A stretch of DNA of 64,000 nt from assembly GCA_023213315.1 (NCBI GenBank), contig JAKCPI010005103.1:62001-126000 (forward strand), in the 5' to 3' direction. The position numbers and the translations under genes were made by a program. The DNA comes from Euborellia annulipes (Eukaryota; Arthropoda; Insecta; Dermaptera; Anisolabididae). A model generated the notes under the pieces. It had not been told where the DNA came from. It saw only the letters and a list, made by a program, of their open reading frames with translations, and ran no database searches. Below, piece by piece: positions 45,377-56,765 of the stretch. Each line of letters starts with the position of its first letter. Position 1 is the stretch's first letter.

Positions 45377-46294
45377 TTATTTATATTATAAACCAGATTT
45401 TTATTATATTATGTTATTCAATCTCAATACTGTCAGATAAAATGAATTGAATATTTTGTTAAAGTTGAATTATGAGAGTAGGAAAATTTTTTATTAAATT
45501 GTTATCTAATATATTTATGTCAATTTTGTGACGACGATTTCGCTTGACACATGGGTAACCTAATTATAATTTCGAGGGGATTTGTATTAAACTTTTGAGC
45601 CCTTCATTCGGCACAAAAAAAAAAATGATGTCAATTGGGGCCTGATAAAATTTGTCTGCTTCGTGACAACATGAAAGGGAGAGTGTAATTTGGTTAATAT
45701 TTAATTATGTACTTTTTATGGGATCAACATCTGCATATGATGGTGGGACCAACATTTCACTTTCCCCTATTAATAAAATTTCATTATTAAATAAGCCTTT
45801 AAATTTTTGAAAATAAAATTATTATCAAGTTGCATTACTTCCTCTTGATTGTAATAAATATAGAGCAATAACAATTATTTAGTTTGTTCAGCACATCTTG
45901 TGGGTACGTGGATGGTGACCACGAGCTATTCGAGCTGGGACAGGCAGTTCTTTAAATGTCTATCTCTTCCTTCCTCTTTTCAACAGGCGTCAGACCGTGC
46001 GACGGGCCGACCTGTCCTATTTCTTCCGGTCGTAAAAACGTATATGATAGGGTTTGAGGGAAAGAGTGAGGTCCGCTTTTTTTTTTTATAAATCCTCTAA
46101 ATCCTGCGAGATAAAATTCAAAATAGTTTGACCATCAAATAATTAGAATAAAAGATGGGGTTTAAAGGGCTTCAGATGTTGAAAAATACTATAAAAACAT
46201 TTACAAACTTTGAGTAGGCCTATGTGTTATTTGTAGAGAGCGGAAAAAGTCTTTCGACTTTTGTCATTTTTGAGACATTCGCATATTTTCTTAA
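45377..46294. other. Gene-free stretch
   Basis: 45898-46035 carries the low-copy repeat GTACGTGGATGGTGACCACG (see 39352). 46145-46190 is a SINE-2 scrap. Confidence 0.4.
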
Positions 46295-46367
46295 GATGCG
46301 TACACATCTGCGCTCTGCTCCGCTTGAGATGCTCGCGAGCGGGGCAGAGCGCAGATGTGTACGCACC
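46295..46367. mobile_element. 73-bp palindromic MITE-like hairpin
   Basis: Arms GCGTACACATCTGCGCTCTG and complement, flanked by TTAA and TTTA. It is inserted in a sequence (from 46246) also found at 28300. Confidence 0.7.
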
Positions 46368-48867
46368 TTTAGATATCTCCACTGATCTCATAAAAAGAAA
46401 CGTTTTTTGAGATTTTCAAAAAAGTCTTGCTACTTTTTTTTTGTTTTAAGGGTGGATAAATGAAGTGAGTCTTTTAATAGTTATTTAATTTCGAATTTAT
46501 TCCAAACGGAATAAAACCCCGTTAGTTTGCAAGTGAATAGAATTTTTATAAATAGAGAACTTATTTTATAATTTTTTCTACTAGAGCCTGCTTGCTTGTT
46601 GCCTGCATGTCAGGCTATCCTTTAGATGTATTTGAGTCGAGCCATGAGTCATTCGGTTTCTCTCTCTCTCTCTTTCTCTCTCTCGCGTGTGTTTACTTAC
46701 TTTTATATTGTGTTGTGATTTGTGCAAATAAGACATTCATCCAAACTCGCCACCTGGTTATTATTAAGGTAATGAATATTTTCACATCTCATTTGCATAA
46801 CTAATTAAAGTTAATTTTGTATTTTATTTTTCTCTCTTATAATATACTGATAAAATTATCCAATTTTTTAAATAAAACTCTATGATGAATTCGTGTACCC
46901 CAGAGGGAGAGTGAGAAAGGGTCTAAATCACCCCTTCTAATAAACAAAATAGTTTTTTTCTTTAAAAATGAAAATTAAAATAGAAAATTATTTTTTTGTA
47001 AATTTTTTACATTTAAGCAATGATTTCTTTCCCTGCCTCCTCACCCTCCACCCCTCGCACAGAATTTATATTCTCCTATAATATTTAATAAGAAATTATT
47101 ATTAAATAATTGAAAATATAAATTCCTAAACTTTTATCTCTCCTAGTAATAAGTGAGATTTTTGGAGGTGAATTTTCTTTTCCACTGCCTGAATGCCTGA
47201 TTTTCTTAAACAGTTTCTCCACTCGCCTCCCCTAATTATAAGTGTAAAAATTCAGATGATATTTTTTTTTTTAATTTGCTTACGTTTCTGTCGTAAAATG
47301 CCACAAGCCTGTAAATCCGTTCTTCGTTTCATGAATATATTTCCTTGTTTGTAGTTTTAGATATAATTCGATCCCCCTCGGCTCACGCATCACCTTATAG
47401 ATAGATATTCATTAATTCACATTTATTTATAAAAATAAATTAATGAATAAAATTGCATTTGTTTTTCTCATTAAAATCTTTTAGAATTTTATTTTTTTTG
47501 TTTAAAGGCCACCTCCTCCCTCCCATGTTATTTTCCCTCTCTACAAATGTTCTTAAGACTTGCAATTTTTTGCCCCTTGAGTAAAGGGTAGTCTACCCCA
47601 TATTAAATTTTTCTTTAAATAAATTTAGTTTTTAAAATTGTCATATTTTTTTTACTGATTTATTTACAAAAGCGAAACTTTATATTTCATAGATTATAAT
47701 TTTTTTCAAACTTTGACAAGAAGTAATTTCTACCCCTTTAGATAAAATATGGAAATATTGAAGGACATAGAAGAATCCGTATATTTAACTTTAAATTTGG
47801 GGAGATCAGCCCAAAAAAATGAAAGTTAAAGCCGCATATTTGCCAATTTGACCATCTGTGCAGCGATGAGCTGTGAATCTTCCATCTTCTTGCAAGGGCT
47901 TCGGAATCGCTCACACCCCTCCCGCTTATCCTATATATTTTTTTTTTAGTTGAGAAATGTTTAAGGAAGGGTAAGGTGGGTCTGTCAGCTGGAATATGTT
48001 AGAAAATCAGTGAAAAAATCAGAAAAATCGATCATTTTTAATGATTTTTTTGCATTTTAAGGGACAAAATCCTCCCCCACATCCCCCCTCCTTGGATCCA
48101 AATGTTAATGTTTTTTAACTTTTCACTTCTCTAGACCTTCTGAAGAAATGTTAAGGCTAAAATATTCCTTTTCATCCCTCCAAATATTTTTCGTGGCCCT
48201 ATAATTAACGAAATGAAAAGGGGTGGAAATAAGTAGGGGGCTCCCGCCCGAAAACGGTACGTGGTGGGAGAAAACGGAGGTCATATTTGGATTCAGGAGG
48301 TCATTTTACTTAAGAATCTGAAGGAATTATCTCGGGGCTGAAAAGTTTCATTTTGCCTCAGTGTAATAGGGGGGGAAAATGACTGTTAACTATAGTTAAC
48401 TAACCATGACTGTTCTTAAACTGACTATTATTAATTACAGGATCATTCATTCCCCTTATTATTCGCAACCCTTAAGACTCGAACCTTGATTTAAGACAAC
48501 CAAAACGTATTTTTTAAATGATCTTTTTAATAAAATTGAATGACTACTTTGGAGACAAAACTTCATACAGCTAAACTCAGAGCTTGCTTGAGTCTTTAAT
48601 AGCATCAATTCTACTTTAAAAATCAGAAAGATATTTGTTCTTAATCTTTATAAAACATATCAACTCTAGACATGGTATTCTATTTAATCAAATAACTTTT
48701 ACTCATTAGTTGTTTTAATACGTATATTTTAAGTCCTTTTCAAATTAATTTCACTTTCAACTATTTCTGGAATTTTCATTTTTTATTAAATTCACTTGAC
48801 ATTTCTCTAAAGAAGATTTAAATAAGTATCACTTTTCTTTTCTTTTTCTGGTTTTGATTAAAATAAA
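46368..48867. other. Gene-free, mostly unique intron
   Basis: Least repetitive part of the intron. AT-rich with pyrimidine and C-rich patches. No exon continuing the F-BAR sequence is needed or seen. Confidence 0.5.
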
Positions 48868-48946
48868 AAAAATCTGGTGTGACTGATCGCACTGCACACT
48901 TTTTTCTCTGTGCTTATCACACCGGACATAAGTAAGAGTAAGTAAA
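48868..48946. repeat. Family A closing hairpin alone
   Basis: TCTGGTGTGACTGATCGCAC and its imperfect complement, followed by a partial AAGTAAGAGTAAGTAAAA. Confidence 0.55.
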
Positions 48947-49621
48947 AAAAAGTCGAGGCTCTTGGACTGTGGATTCATATGTTAACAAAAAGAATTATGA
49001 CAAACCATTTATAAAAAAAAAATATTATCTAATTTATGTTGTGATACGCTTAGACTTTTTCAAATGTTTCTCGGCTGTCTCTTTAACCCTAAAGATAAAC
49101 ACAATTTGTCATTTGTTGACATTCCACCTGCGCCCAACGGAGGGAGAACTTACTTTTACAAACATTATGATTATTAATTGTCTAAATTAAAATAAATTCC
49201 CATGAATTAAAATAAAAAAAATAATAATATTTTTATTTTATATTAAGTTATTTATAAGAGAAAATGAAAGAGTTACTTATGACTTAAAAAAAGTGGTTGG
49301 CATATATTAAAAGTTTAAATACCAAACAAAACATAGTTTAATAAATATTAAGATAATATTTGGACTGGTGGCCAAATGCATACAAATGCCGAAGGCCAAT
49401 AAATACTGTAAATAAATAAATAAATAAATAAATTAAATTCATAAGTTCAAAATTTTCAACTTGTCCAACGGACCTAATAGTCAAAGACCGCGAAGCTTCT
49501 TTCTTTTTAAGTCAATAAACAAACTACCCAAAAAAGTGAAAAATATAGGCTTTTATAATATTGATATTTTAAACTTGCACTAAATGACAAAGGTTTTTAA
49601 TGAAGTTTTTTTTTTTTTCAG
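48947..49621. other. Intron end before the second exon
   Basis: AT-rich, with a probable LINE tail (AAATAAAT run) at 49365-49432 and the T-rich acceptor tract at 49602-49621. Confidence 0.5.
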
Positions 49622-49787
49622 GCGTGATCAATGGCCTTTATTTTCTTCATACACCTGTTGGCAGCAATTGCTGTCACAAACACGAACTCTAAGCAGAGAT
49701 CATGCAGCTCTGAGTGAACTCTATTCCACCCATCTGGTCAGCCGTCTCGGACAAGTCACTGAAGATGTACAGAGAATTTATCGAAGG
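49622..49787 (+). CDS. srGAP: srGAP exon, continuation of the F-BAR domain
   Basis: Next coding exon of the same srGAP gene. The single first base completes the Arg codon left open by the previous exon. It then reads RDQWPLFSSYTCWQQLLSQ, next SRDHAALSELYSTHLVSRL, and ends EDVQRIYRR. The CWxxLL and DHAxLSxxY segments correspond to the vertebrate NCWYLLLNQ and DHATLSDIY positions in the second F-BAR helix. The acceptor is a long T tract then CAG at 49619-49621. The donor GTGAGT at 49788 is close to consensus and leaves the exon in phase 0. The two exons join in frame without a stop and without missing family residues, so the gene looks intact here. Beyond the donor the frame continues into intron and is not protein. 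The next F-BAR exon was not found before 64000. Confidence 0.93.
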
Positions 49788-50240
49788 GTGAGTTTCAAAC
49801 TAATTACTCAAATTTGTAGAATTAGCCTAAAGGCCTCCCAAAGCCTTCAAACAGGCCGTGGGAACAATATAATTATATATACTAAAGCCAATTAGTTCCG
49901 TTCAAAATTGCTAAAAAGCTTGGGCATTAAGCGCCGAAAAATGTTCAGATGAGTTAGTGCTTTTTATTATAAATTTTTTGAATAAGTGGAGGACGATCAC
50001 AAATTACCAGAACTACCATTTCTTTCTTTATAATCATATCACTTGCATCTCTTCAACCAAAAGTGGCTTGGCTTTTTCTAATTAAGAATGAGTGCCAGTC
50101 CCGTAAAAAGGACTTAACCCAAAATAGAAAAATATTAATTTAAACAATAATCTCTTACCATTAGGCTATATGCTATGTAAAGTTGAAGTTTTAGGATATC
50201 CTGAAAGTTTGAACAAATCCTTAGAACGGTCAATGGAATA

Positions 50241-50468
50241 CATGGGCGTAGCCAGGGGAGGCAGGGGGCCATTGCCCCCCCCCCCCTATGGCTTGTCCTA
50301 AAAATTTGGGAATTTCTTTTTTAACGCCCCAATCCACTACATTAATTTAATTTTTTTTTATTTAAATAAATAAATAATAATCTATGTATATATTAATTGC
50401 AACCCCCCTCCCGTCTCGCCCTAACGAGGGGTTGCCCCCCCCTAACAAGATGTCTGGCTACGCCCATG
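50241..50468. mobile_element. hAT-type MITE with perfect 8-bp duplication
   Basis: Ends CATGGGCGTAGCCAGG and CTGGCTACGCCCATG, flanked by ATGGAATA (50233-50240, 50469-50476). Same family as 41812. Confidence 0.88.
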
Positions 50469-50685
50469 ATGGAATAAATTCGATATAATATAGTCCTATA
50501 TTTGTTTAAATTTATTTATAAATAAATAAGAATCCAAAAACCCCCGCTAGGGCAGAACACAGTTTAAAACCGGCCTTAGGGCACCCTAAAAAATAACATG
50601 GAAACATTAAAGGGCCAAATAGAATTAATAAGTTGAGAAATTTCTATTGCATTTAAAGTTGTCTTCCCACTTAAAGAAAATTAAA

Positions 50686-50857
50686 TTAATACTTAAAATA
50701 TTAGTATTACTTTCTCTTACCTCTATATATATGTTAATATATAGAGAGAGAAAGTAGGTATTGGTTTCATGTCAAAAATTCGATGTCGAGAATTTGAAGG
50801 ATATACACGTTTTGAGGTCCCCTGAATCCAAAAAAGTAGTTTTCGAGACATGGATGG
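50686..50857 (+). repeat. Family A 5' fragment with duplicated flank
   Basis: Family A begins at about 50703. The preceding TACTTAAAATATTAGTAT is repeated exactly before the copy at 51740, so flank and element start were duplicated together. Confidence 0.75.
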
Positions 50858-50869
50858 ATGAATGGATTA

Positions 50870-51290
50870 GATATAGGCGCGGTCTCCTCGCTTTTGAGGG
50901 TCCAGGCACTTAGGTCACCAATGTGGGCCCCTTGTGCCATTTCGCTGGATCGCTACTCGATCCTTATACGCCCCCCTCAACCAGCCCAGCCTCGCAAAGA
51001 AATCTAAAAGCCTATTGGGGGGGGGATCGCATGAATATCCTTGGGTTCCAAAATTGAACTTCCCAATGTGGATAATCTAGTTGATGTCACCGCCTGACAA
51101 CTACAAATAATATGTGTTGGGGTTTCATCTTCTGATTCGCAGCCCCTACATAAGGGGCTGTCCTTTGGACCTATTATTTTTAGGTGTCTATTTAGCCTAC
51201 AGTGTCCTGTAATAAGTCCTACGTAGGTTGATAACTTCTCTCTAGTTTGTTGCAGGCAAAAGCGAGCCCTCCTGTTTTAAATCAGCTTTT
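50870..51290 (-). pseudogene. LINE ORF2 3' end (non-LTR retrotransposon)
   Basis: Minus-strand coding remnant of a non-LTR retrotransposon. It reads EKLSTYVGLITGHCRLNRHL, then CRGCESEDETPTHIICSC, the Cys-His pattern (GHxxxxxHL ... CxxC ... ETxxHxxxxC) typical of the C-terminal end of Jockey/R1-type ORF2 proteins. A C8 run near 51025 shifts the frame; beyond it the natural continuation LLDFFARLGW is in another frame and ends at RNGTRGPHW-stop. The 5' part is missing (5' truncation near 51290 is usual for LINEs), and the 3' UTR ends in repeated ATCCATTC words against family A. The element is dead. The clade assignment is tentative. Confidence 0.7.
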
Positions 51291-51327
51291 TTTTTTCTAA
51301 ACGCAAAACCTTTTTTTTTTAGCTTAA

Positions 51328-51713
51328 GGTGCGCGTCTCGGGGTGCTAATTTTTGGGACTTTCCAGTTGCCACAATTTTGAAGCTATCGACCTCAATTTT
51401 TTTTTAAATTAAAGCTATTTAAAATATCTACAACTTATAGAAGCCCTTTTTTTTGATTTTCGAAAAAAAAATTTTTTTTTTAGATTAATCGCATTAAATA
51501 AAAGATATTTTAAAAAAGGAGCTCTATAAGTTGTAGATAATTAAATTAGTAATCATTGTGTTAAAAAATAATTAATTTTTTGCCTTTAATTAATTAGCTG
51601 GAAAGTCTAGAATGAAATGCAACAAGTTACGTGTTTTCCTATGGGGGAACACTAACGCCATCTGGTGCCGCCTCGAGTCAATCGTGCTTTAACGGTTTTT
51701 CGAGACGCGCACC
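51328..51713. mobile_element. TTAA-flanked MITE, copy 2
   Basis: Same termini as the copy at 20545 (GGTGCGCGTCTC / GAGACGCGCACC), with TTAA at 51324-51327 and 51714-51717. Confidence 0.87.
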
Positions 51714-51718
51714 TTAAT

Positions 51719-52280
51719 AATAATACTTAAAATATTAGTATTACTTTCTCTTACCTCTATATATATGTTAATATATATAGAGAGAAAGTATTGGTTTCAT
51801 GTCAAAAATTCGATGTCGATATTTTGATGGATATACACGTTTTGAGGTCCCCTGAATCCAAAAAAGTGGTTTTCAAGACATGGTCTGTCTGTCTGTCTGT
51901 CTGTGTGTCTGTGAACAAAATATCTCAAGAACGAAAAGAGCTAGAAGGTTGAAATTTTATATTTAAGTTAGGCACCCCATGGGACGTGACACGAAGCTTT
52001 TGAACAAAATCGACCAAAGAGTACTAGTAGGCTACTTTACTGATGCCCTTTTTCAGTTTTTTTTTTCGATTTTCTCAAAATTCGCTCCAACGATTTTTTT
52101 TTTTAAATTCAAAAATCAATTATTTTTTAGATGCTCTTTAAAATGTATATTCTCATTTTGTGATTGAAATATTCTGAAGACCACTTTACTCTTGTACTCC
52201 ATAGAAAAGATAGGAGAAATGGCTGCCATGATAACAAAATTTAAATTTTTTCACATAGGCCTATTTATAAATTTTACATC
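51719..52280 (+). repeat. Family A element, left part, split by a SINE
   Basis: Full 5' hairpin, CTGT microsatellite and body up to AATTTTACATC, continuing at 53301. Confidence 0.82.
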
Positions 52281-53300
52281 GCCCTCGGGGCTTGGCGTAG
52301 AGGTTAGCGTGCTAATCTCGTTCGTATACCAAACATCGCGGGTTCGGACCCCAGGCAGTCCGATGATTTTATTTAAGGTTGTTCGGACATTAAAGCACTT
52401 GAGTAGATTAAAAGCTAATTTTTTAATATGTTATTAATCACTATCAAATACGTATAAAATAAAATTTTGAAGCAGATCTGACACAGGGTTATCGTGTAAT
52501 TAATTTTTAAAAAATTGAAATTTAACATGTAGCCTATGGGGAATAACGACGAAACGCACACATATCGAATTATATAGGCATCTGTGCAAATGATACAAAA
52601 ACAAAAAAACTTACATTTTATTAATTCACTTCCGAGGAATACGTTAAAAATAAAACCAAAAGTTTCTGCCGACCGCTTTTAAAGATATTTTAACAAGAAA
52701 GTCAAAAAATTCTCCAAAATGACAGTCGCTAATATTTAAAAATAATGAATTCTCGAGAGTCAGACCAGCCTGGCAACGTCGCATAGCATAAGTGTCTTAT
52801 CTCTATGTCAGATACATTTTTTTTTTTTCAATTTTACAATATTTTTCTCGCAAATCGTCCATTGTGTTTAAACTGATTTGCATTAAACATTGTAATATAT
52901 TAAATAAAATAAAATTTAAGGCGTTTAAGATTTAAAATAGATAGTTGATGAATGCAATGTTGCCAGTTCTATATTACGTGAAAAACTACTCAAGTCGAAA
53001 GTCATTCATTTATTATTTTTGGTAATTAAATTATTAACTTAATCCAATTATAAACTATGATAGGCCACGACTAAATTATAATAAGGAATTTTGGCATTCA
53101 AATTTTTAATTTTATTTAAAAAAAATTTAGATTCTATTATGACTTACGATGTACTATCCGAACAACCTTAAATAAGAAATCCTGGACCTTAATATAGAAA
53201 AATTCATAAATAACGGTTATCGTCAGTCTTATATGACCTAAGTTGCCGAAAAGACTGTGTGAATGAGAAAAAAGTGTGAATGTTTAAAAAAAAAAAAAAA
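52281..53300 (+). repeat. SINE-1 inserted in family A, itself interrupted
   Basis: Head GCCCTCGGGGCTTGGCGTAG to ATTTAA, then a DNA transposon, then TTAAATAAGAAATCCTGG to poly(A). AATTTTACATC on the left and TTTTACATC on the right mark its insertion site. Confidence 0.85.
52377..53167. mobile_element. TTAA-flanked DNA transposon inside the SINE
   Basis: Ends GGTTGTTCGGA and TCCGAACAACC; TTAA at 52373-52376 and 53168-53171. CTTGAGTAG occurs near both ends in inverted order. 791 bp, no transposase frame. Confidence 0.82.
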
Positions 53301-53441
53301 TTTTACATCTTGAAAATCGAACGGACCGTACTGTCGGAAACTAAATACATGTCGACTGGGGTGACAAGCACAGTACACAACTTTCGATTACCGAAGGTAA
53401 GAGAAAGTTATGTGCTGTGCGCCAGTCACACCAGATTTTTT
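53301..53441 (+). repeat. Family A element, right part
   Basis: Resumes at TTTTACATCTTGAA and ends with the closing hairpin (arms ACAAGCACAGTACACAACTT and complement). Confidence 0.82.
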
Positions 53442-53562
53442 TTTATTTGATTTTAACCACTACGTAACACTACTATACCTATAATAAATAAATGTTTTTC
53501 TTTCTAACATATTAAACTAACAATCGGATATTCTTAATAATTAAATTGCAAAGGGAAAATGT

Positions 53563-53757
53563 TTTTTTTTTTTTTTTAACACTCACTTTTTTCTCATTCA
53601 CACTCAACACTCACACACACATTCATACAGTCTTTTGGGCAACTCAGGCCATATAAGACTTTATACGATAACCGTTGTTATTTATAATATCTATTGGGGG
53701 ACCAGGCATTTCTATTTAAGCCATTTGGTATCCAACTACACTAAGCCCCCGAGGGCA
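53563..53757 (-). repeat. SINE-1 with internal deletion
   Basis: Tail and 3' module present. The palindrome half is fused directly to the last bases of the head (AAGCCCCCGAGGGC). Confidence 0.7.
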
Positions 53758-53910
53758 GGGAAATGTTTATTTTTGTGATGTGCATTAACAAAAACTCGGA
53801 TATGTATGCAGGGCTTTTAAAATTTATTAAAGATCTCTCCTCCCTCTAATATCGACGTTTCGGAATCACAATGACTTCCTCTTCAAGATAATGCGATGTC
53901 AATCAATTTT
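53758..53910 (-). repeat. Penelope-like end, hammerhead-like motif
   Basis: Minus strand shows TTGAAGAGGAAGTC and, after a short loop, GATTCCGAAACGTC. Helix II GGAA/TTCC. Confidence 0.45.
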
Positions 53911-54807
53911 CCACCTCGATTTCGACATAGTTATCAATTTTACCGCTTCTGGGCCTGCAAGCAAGGGAATCTTGTCTGACAAAGAACGAAGAGATACGTA
54001 ATAGTCTACATTTTAAAAGCCTTATACAAATCTTCCAGTTTTTATTAACACCCATCTCACCATCTGCTTCATACATTAATCTATACTTAATTTAAAAGGA
54101 CCTCTCAATTTCGTTATAAAATTATGATTAATAATGTCTTAATTTTGGTTATTTTTCAATTTCCAATATTAAAATATTCAAAAAGAGAGAGGTGGGGGTT
54201 TGTTTTTTCATTCTTTTCATATTAAAACCTACTTCAAAACTTTAGAGATAAAATTTCAGCAAGTTTTCTTTTCATATCATACTTTTTATCTGTTATTTAA
54301 TTAGGTATATTGAAATCTTTGGCGAACTTTTTAGTTTATTCTCTCTTAGATTAAATGGGTAGAGAATTTATCGGAAGATACTTTATCCCCTTGATAAATA
54401 TAACATTAGAAAGAGGCCCGAAAGTGAGAAGGAGATATTGTAGAGAGGATAAGTCTCTTATCAAACAACTCCACAAGCCAAGCGGGAAAAAAAATTATCT
54501 AAATATTACACTCTCCCATTATACATTTCAATGGTTTTATATATACTTAATATAAATGGTTTTTTACTCTTTTTGTTCTTATTTTTTAAATAAAAAAAAA
54601 AATAATAATTTCCCTAATAAAAATTTTATTTTTTTAATTTAAAATAATAAGAATAAAAAATCTCTTTTGCCAGATTTTTTTGTCTCGACATATATTTAGC
54701 TTCCGACAGAACATTAGAATTCAAGAAGATTTATAAACATAAAAAAATATTTATATTTTGTTACCATGGCAACCTCCTATCTTTCCTGTCAAATACAAGA
54801 GAGCTTG
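53911..54807. other. Gene-free sequence
   Basis: AT-rich. Near 54665-54780 are decayed minus-strand family A words (TTTTTTTGTCTCGACATATA, ACCATGGCAACC). Confidence 0.45.
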
Positions 54808-54920
54808 TCCCCGGTTCGCTTCCCGTTCCAAGAGAAAAAAATTTATTTCAACTGAATTGATTTCCAATCATTTGAAATAAAGATCCAAATGGCCTTAGAT
54901 GTCGAGGAAACCTTAAAACA
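54808..54920 (+). repeat. SINE-2 fragment
   Basis: GGTTCGCTTCCCG, palindrome TTTATTTCAACTGAATTGAT..., then ATGGCCTTAGATGTCGAGGA. Confidence 0.6.
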
Positions 54921-55933
54921 AATTAAAAAAAAAATAGGTAATATGTGCGTCAAACACTCTTCTCAGGTGTCAGGCTCACCGGCGAATAAAATAAAATAAA
55001 AAAATTCATTTTAAAGTGAAACTTTTATTACATCGCCTCAAATTTTTTCGCCCATATATCAGCATGTCGCATTACAATTTTTAATATAAAATTTTAAAAA
55101 TTAAAACTTCCCATACAAATTTGATATAATGTCTCAAATTAGATAACAAATATGAATACGACTTTGGTCAAATTTATTTATTCATTTTCATTTAGTCAAC
55201 TTATTTGTTTAGATTGTCTTAGAAAAGAGTTTTTTTATTTTTTTTAATCAAGAGTTCAGAAAACTAAGTTCTCTCATGGGAAATAATATTTCGGAATAAA
55301 TACAACCGTGTTTAACTAGTTCAAGGATATGACCAAGTAAATGCTCTTGCCAAGACAATATGAGATGAAGACCATTATTAAAAGTCTTGAATTATTTGAA
55401 CTGTCAGAAATGTTGATTCTTAAATTAAATCATGCCAAGCCTAGTCTGGATCTTAAATGAAGGAAACATCAAGATCACATTTCATTTGATTTAATTTTAC
55501 CGTTTAGATCCTCAGTCTTATTCCATTACCACCCAGCTATTATCACTCAGCTCGTTTCTAATTACGAACTAAACTTATTCTGAAGGAAATAATCTTATTG
55601 AAGAGAACTTTTGGGATGTAACTTATACCTTTCATAATGAAAGGCCTTTGGTTAATAACAATTTGGCCTACGAACATTTCCTTCTCTTCTTTTGTTTAAA
55701 AATTGATTGTTTACAAAGTCATAATATAGTAATTGCGGAAAATTTTCTCCTTTACACATTTTATTTATTGAAATTATTTATTTTCTTCAATACATAGGTA
55801 GTTTTTTACTTTCTCTTACCTATATATGTAAAATATATAGAGAAATTATAATATTTTTAGACATCTTTGGCCTTACATAGCCTTTAATCGATACTTTTCA
55901 ATTATGATATATAGACCTACCTATTTACAAGTG
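54921..55933. other. Gene-free sequence
   Basis: AT-rich. 55803-55848 is a family A opening hairpin separated from its body at 56077. Confidence 0.5.
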
Positions 55934-56022
55934 GAACGAGCCCGTCTTCGGCGGGCTTTTCCTCTTGCCCAGGGTATTCTCCGCCCCCTGGGCCTCCTTG
56001 CTCGCCTTCGGTGAGCAAATGC
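55934..56022. other. Three GC-rich stem-loops in a row
   Basis: AGCCCG/CGGGCT, CCCAGGG/CCCTGGG and TTGCTCGCC/GGTGAGCAA form three consecutive hairpins, the outer two with TTCG-type loops. It lies between two parts of a family A copy. Possibly a LINE 3' UTR. Confidence 0.4.
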
Positions 56023-56076
56023 ATCAATATTATTCTTGCTCATTGTTTGAAATTTTAAATTTCCCTCTCTGACTTG

Positions 56077-56370
56077 TTGTCATGTCAAAAATTCGATGTC
56101 GAGATTTTGATGGATCTTCACGTTTTGAGGTCCCCTGAATCCAAAAAAGTAGTTTTCGCGACATGGTCTGTCTGTGGGCGTGTGGGTGGGTGTGTGTTCA
56201 ATTTTAAGCATGAAGGAATTGAGCTACGAGGTTGAAATTTTATATTTAAGTTAAACACCTCCCGGGACCGAAAAAATAAGCTTTTAATCAAAATCGGCCA
56301 AAGAGTACTAGTACTTTACTGATGTACTTTTTCAGTTTTTTTTTTCGATTTTCTCAAAATTCGCTCAAAC
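56077..56370 (+). repeat. Family A body
   Basis: From TCATGTCAAAAATTCGATG to TTCGCTCAAACGAT; the opening hairpin is probably that at 55803, displaced by inserted sequence. Confidence 0.72.
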
Positions 56371-56529
56371 GATACAAATCATTTTTATAAAAATATAGTC
56401 ATATAGCCTATAAATTAACAATATAGTTGAATTCAACTTAAAGAAAAAACTATAGCTTCATTTTTCTTTATTTTTTACCAATATAATTTTTATTTTGGAG
56501 TTTAGGCTTTCACAGTTGTTAGTTATCAT

Positions 56530-56765
56530 TAATAAAAGAAATTGATTTTCGATTTAACTGGTTTATTTGTAAAAATTCAACGTTTCTGCCACTTTGTGGC
56601 CTCCTTCAGGTTCAATTTACATCTGGTGTAGCAGATCACAGATGTAACAAACTTTGTAACCTTAACTGAATTGTACCTGAAGAAGGCCACAGAATGAGTT
56701 GCCGAAACGTTGTAATTTTTACAAATTAGCCACAGTTAAACCGAAAATCAAATTCTTTTATTAAG
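56530..56765. repeat. Penelope-like inverted repeat with hammerhead-like cores
   Basis: Arms AAAGAAATTGATTTTCG and complement. The + strand right half has TGTACCTGAAGAAGGCC then GTTGCCGAAACGTTGTA, with intact CTGAAGA and GAAA. The left half, on the minus strand, has CTGAAGGAGGCCAC and GTGGCAGAAACG. Confidence 0.62.

Larger units (their letters stand above)
31964..49621 (+). other. srGAP intron, 17.7 kb
   Basis: GT-AG intron between the two F-BAR exons, interrupting an Arg codon after its second base. It is filled with SINE-1 and SINE-2 copies, family A pieces, several hAT-type MITEs and a few non-repetitive GC-richer blocks, each listed separately. No further exon is needed to keep the F-BAR sequence continuous. 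Confidence 0.88.
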
